A stretch of DNA of 5,722 bases from JAUXFS01 sp050329575 (lineage in GTDB: Bacteria > Pseudomonadota > Alphaproteobacteria > Rhodospirillales > Defluviicoccaceae), in assembly GCA_050329575.1 (NCBI GenBank), contig JBHJOP010000129.1, forward strand, positions 1 to 5,722, given 5' to 3'. Positions 4,546 to 5,722 of the stretch are shown in pieces; position 1 is the stretch's first letter; each line of letters starts with the position of its first letter. Below the pieces are notes generated by a model that worked only from the letters and a program-made list of their open reading frames with translations, was not told the origin of the DNA and did not search any database. Both the position numbers and the translations under genes were made by a program.

Positions 4546-5645
4546 GCGACACGATCCTCGTCTCGACCCGCAAGGGCCTGTTCACGGTGTCCCGCCGGCA
4601 GCGGCGGTGGCGGATCGCGGATGTCGATTTCCTCGGCGACAACGTCTCGATCGCGCTCGCCGACCGTCGCGACGGGCGCCGCTACGCGGCCCTCGACCAC
4701 GGTCATTTCGGGGTCAAGCTCCACCGTTCGGCGGCGACCGGCTGGCAGGAGATCCCGCCGCCCGCCTATCCGCCGCAGCCGCAGGGTCACGAGGAACGCG
4801 ACATGTGGGGCCGGCCGCTCGCCTGGAGCACGGCGCGCGTCTGGGCCCTGGAGCCGGGGGGCCGCGACGAGCCCGGCGTCCTCTGGTGCGGCACCATGCC
4901 GGGCGGCCTGTTCCGCTCCGCCGATCACGGCGACGGCTGGCAGATGGTGCGCGCCCTCTGGGACCATCCCGAGCGCCGGCACTGGATGGGCGGCGGCGCC
5001 GATCTGCCCGGCATCCACTCCATCTGCGTCGATCCGCGCGATTCGAAGCGGGTGTGCGTCGCGGTCTCGACCGGCGGGCTGTGGTTCACGGACGACGGCG
5101 GCGCCGGTTGGACGCAGCGCGGCGAGGGGATGCGCGCCGAGCACGTGCCGCCCGAGCGGGCCCGCGACCCGATCGTCCAGGACGTGCACCGCCTCGTGCA
5201 GTGTCCGGCGGCGCCGCACCGGATGTGGGTGCAGCACCACAACGGCATCTTCGTCTCTTCCGACGAGGGCAGGACCTTCGAGGAGATCACCGGCGTCCAG
5301 CCGTCGGCGTTCGGGTTCCCGGTCGTCGTCCATCCGGAGGATCCCGACACCGCCTGGTTCGTCCCCGGCATCAAGGACGAGCAGCGGATCCCGGTGCGGG
5401 GCCGGCTGGTGGTGACCCGCACCCGCGACGGCGGCCGCAGCTTCGAGATGCTGAGCGACGGCCTGCCGCGGACCCACGCCTACGATGTCGTCTACCGGCA
5501 CGCGTTGGCGCTCGACGACACCGGCGACCGCCTCGCCTTCGGTTCGACCACCGGCAACCTGTGGGTCAGCGAGGACCAGGGCGACAGCTGGGCCTGCGTT
5601 TCCCACACCCTGCCGCCGATCCATGCCGTATGCTTCGCCCCGTGA
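4542..5645 (+). CDS. BNR/Asp-box repeat beta-propeller protein ('exo-alpha-sialidase'-like, WD40/YVTN/BNR type)
   Basis: This 367-residue protein starts at an ATG overlapping the MoaD-like stop, with GGGAGG 6 nt upstream (4530-4535). Five Asp-box motifs (S/T-x-D-x-G-x-x-W/F) are visible: SADHGDGW 126-133, TDDGGAGW 183-190, SSDEGRTF 239-246, TRDGGRSF 294-301 and SEDQGDSW 343-350. The first blade begins ILVSTRKGLF (5-14). The spacing fits a six- or seven-bladed propeller. There is no signal peptide, so the protein is cytoplasmic, unlike secreted sialidases. A His/Trp-rich segment, HWMGGGADLPGIHS (147-160), may line a central site. Database names such as exo-alpha-sialidase rest on the Asp-boxes alone; I see no sialidase arginine triad or FRIP motif, so enzymatic activity is unsupported. 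Coupling to the MoaD-like gene implies a shared process, possibly sulfur-carrier chemistry or a scaffold (inference). Confidence 0.9.
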   Translation: MSDTILVSTRKGLFTVSRRQRRWRIADVDFLGDNVSIALADRRDGRRYAALDHGHFGVKLHRSAATGWQEIPPPAYPPQPQGHEERDMWGRPLAWSTARVWALEPGGRDEPGVLWCGTMPGGLFRSADHGDGWQMVRALWDHPERRHWMGGGADLPGIHSICVDPRDSKRVCVAVSTGGLWFTDDGGAGWTQRGEGMRAEHVPPERARDPIVQDVHRLVQCPAAPHRMWVQHHNGIFVSSDEGRTFEEITGVQPSAFGFPVVVHPEDPDTAWFVPGIKDEQRIPVRGRLVVTRTRDGGRSFEMLSDGLPRTHAYDVVYRHALALDDTGDRLAFGSTTGNLWVSEDQGDSWACVSHTLPPIHAVCFAP

Positions 5646-5722
5646 CGCGGATGGCGCGCGATCCCGCCCCGCCGCCACCGCATGTCGCCGACCGGTTGCG
5701 CATCGGGAAAAAGGGGGAAAAA
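5642..5722 (+). CDS. Possible start of a further gene, cut by the window end
   Basis: A GTG at 5642 overlaps the BNR gene stop (GTGA), and an ATG at 5651 is in the same frame. The frame stays open to the window edge, encoding a Pro-rich start (ARDPAPPPPHVADRLRIGKK). Neither start has a Shine-Dalgarno, and the segment is too short to judge composition. The overlap pattern resembles the other coupled junctions in this window. The last 18 bases are G/A runs, which could be the start of a Lys/Gly-rich region or simply non-coding. The family is not recognisable. Confidence 0.25.
   Translation, partial: MTRMARDPAPPPPHVADRLRIGKKGEK

Noticed and set aside
4086..5645. N-terminally extended BNR protein starting near 4086
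   Set aside because: The extension is a shadow of the MoaD-like gene in another frame. The ATG at 4542 has a good Shine-Dalgarno and overlaps the upstream stop in the usual ATGA manner.
4509..5678. Minus-strand open frame (389 codons) opposite the BNR gene
   Set aside because: Composition is Ala/Gly/Arg/Asp-rich with no domain, and it is antisense to a clear five-Asp-box protein.
1..5722. CRISPR array, tRNA, rRNA, insertion sequence or attachment site
   Set aside because: No regularly spaced repeats, tRNA-like cloverleaf, rRNA signature, transposase frame or terminal inverted repeats were found on reading both strands.

Overview
The window is a very GC-rich (about 70% by eye), gene-dense bacterial segment. 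The split YeeE/YedE sulfur-transport pair, the Fur-type sites and the MoaD-like/BNR-repeat gene pair suggest an alphaproteobacterium, perhaps Rhodospirillales or Hyphomicrobiales. That placement is an inference from gene content. No rRNA, tRNA, CRISPR array, transposase or phage gene is visible.

Region 1 (2-2029, + strand) is the 3' part of an operon of three genes: a VWA-domain protein cut by the window edge, a small cytoplasmic FHA-domain protein, and a second membrane-anchored VWA protein. The two VWA proteins are tandem paralogues with matching C-terminal ends, and the FHA gene sits between them. The first pair overlaps by ATGA and the second gap is 13 nt. The layout suggests an envelope-anchored, phosphothreonine-linked signalling or assembly module whose kinase, phosphatase or motor partners would lie upstream. 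I cannot match it to a named system.

Region 2 (2052-3018, - strand) is a two-gene operon for half-size YeeE/YedE membrane proteins (PmpA/PmpB type), predicted to import a sulfur compound. Its promoter (TTGATA-N16-TAAAAT) contains a perfect ATATTA-N8-TAATAT inverted repeat, the layout expected for an ArsR-type sulfide/persulfide repressor (BigR/SqrR). The operon converges on the VWA operon, and one GC-rich hairpin spans both stop codons.

Region 3 (3162-4090) holds two convergent unknown genes, a 60-aa protein (+) and a 172-aa protein (-). Each has an excellent Shine-Dalgarno, a sigma70-like promoter and a Fur-box-like site at that promoter. The two sites share 13 of 19 positions. The likely reading is an iron-responsive pair of uncharacterised proteins.

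Region 4 (4270-5722, + strand) encodes a 91-aa MoaD/ThiS-like ubiquitin-fold protein coupled by ATGA overlap to a 367-aa cytoplasmic BNR/Asp-box beta-propeller, usually labelled 'exo-alpha-sialidase' but probably not a sialidase. A possible third gene begins at the last stop codon and runs off the window.
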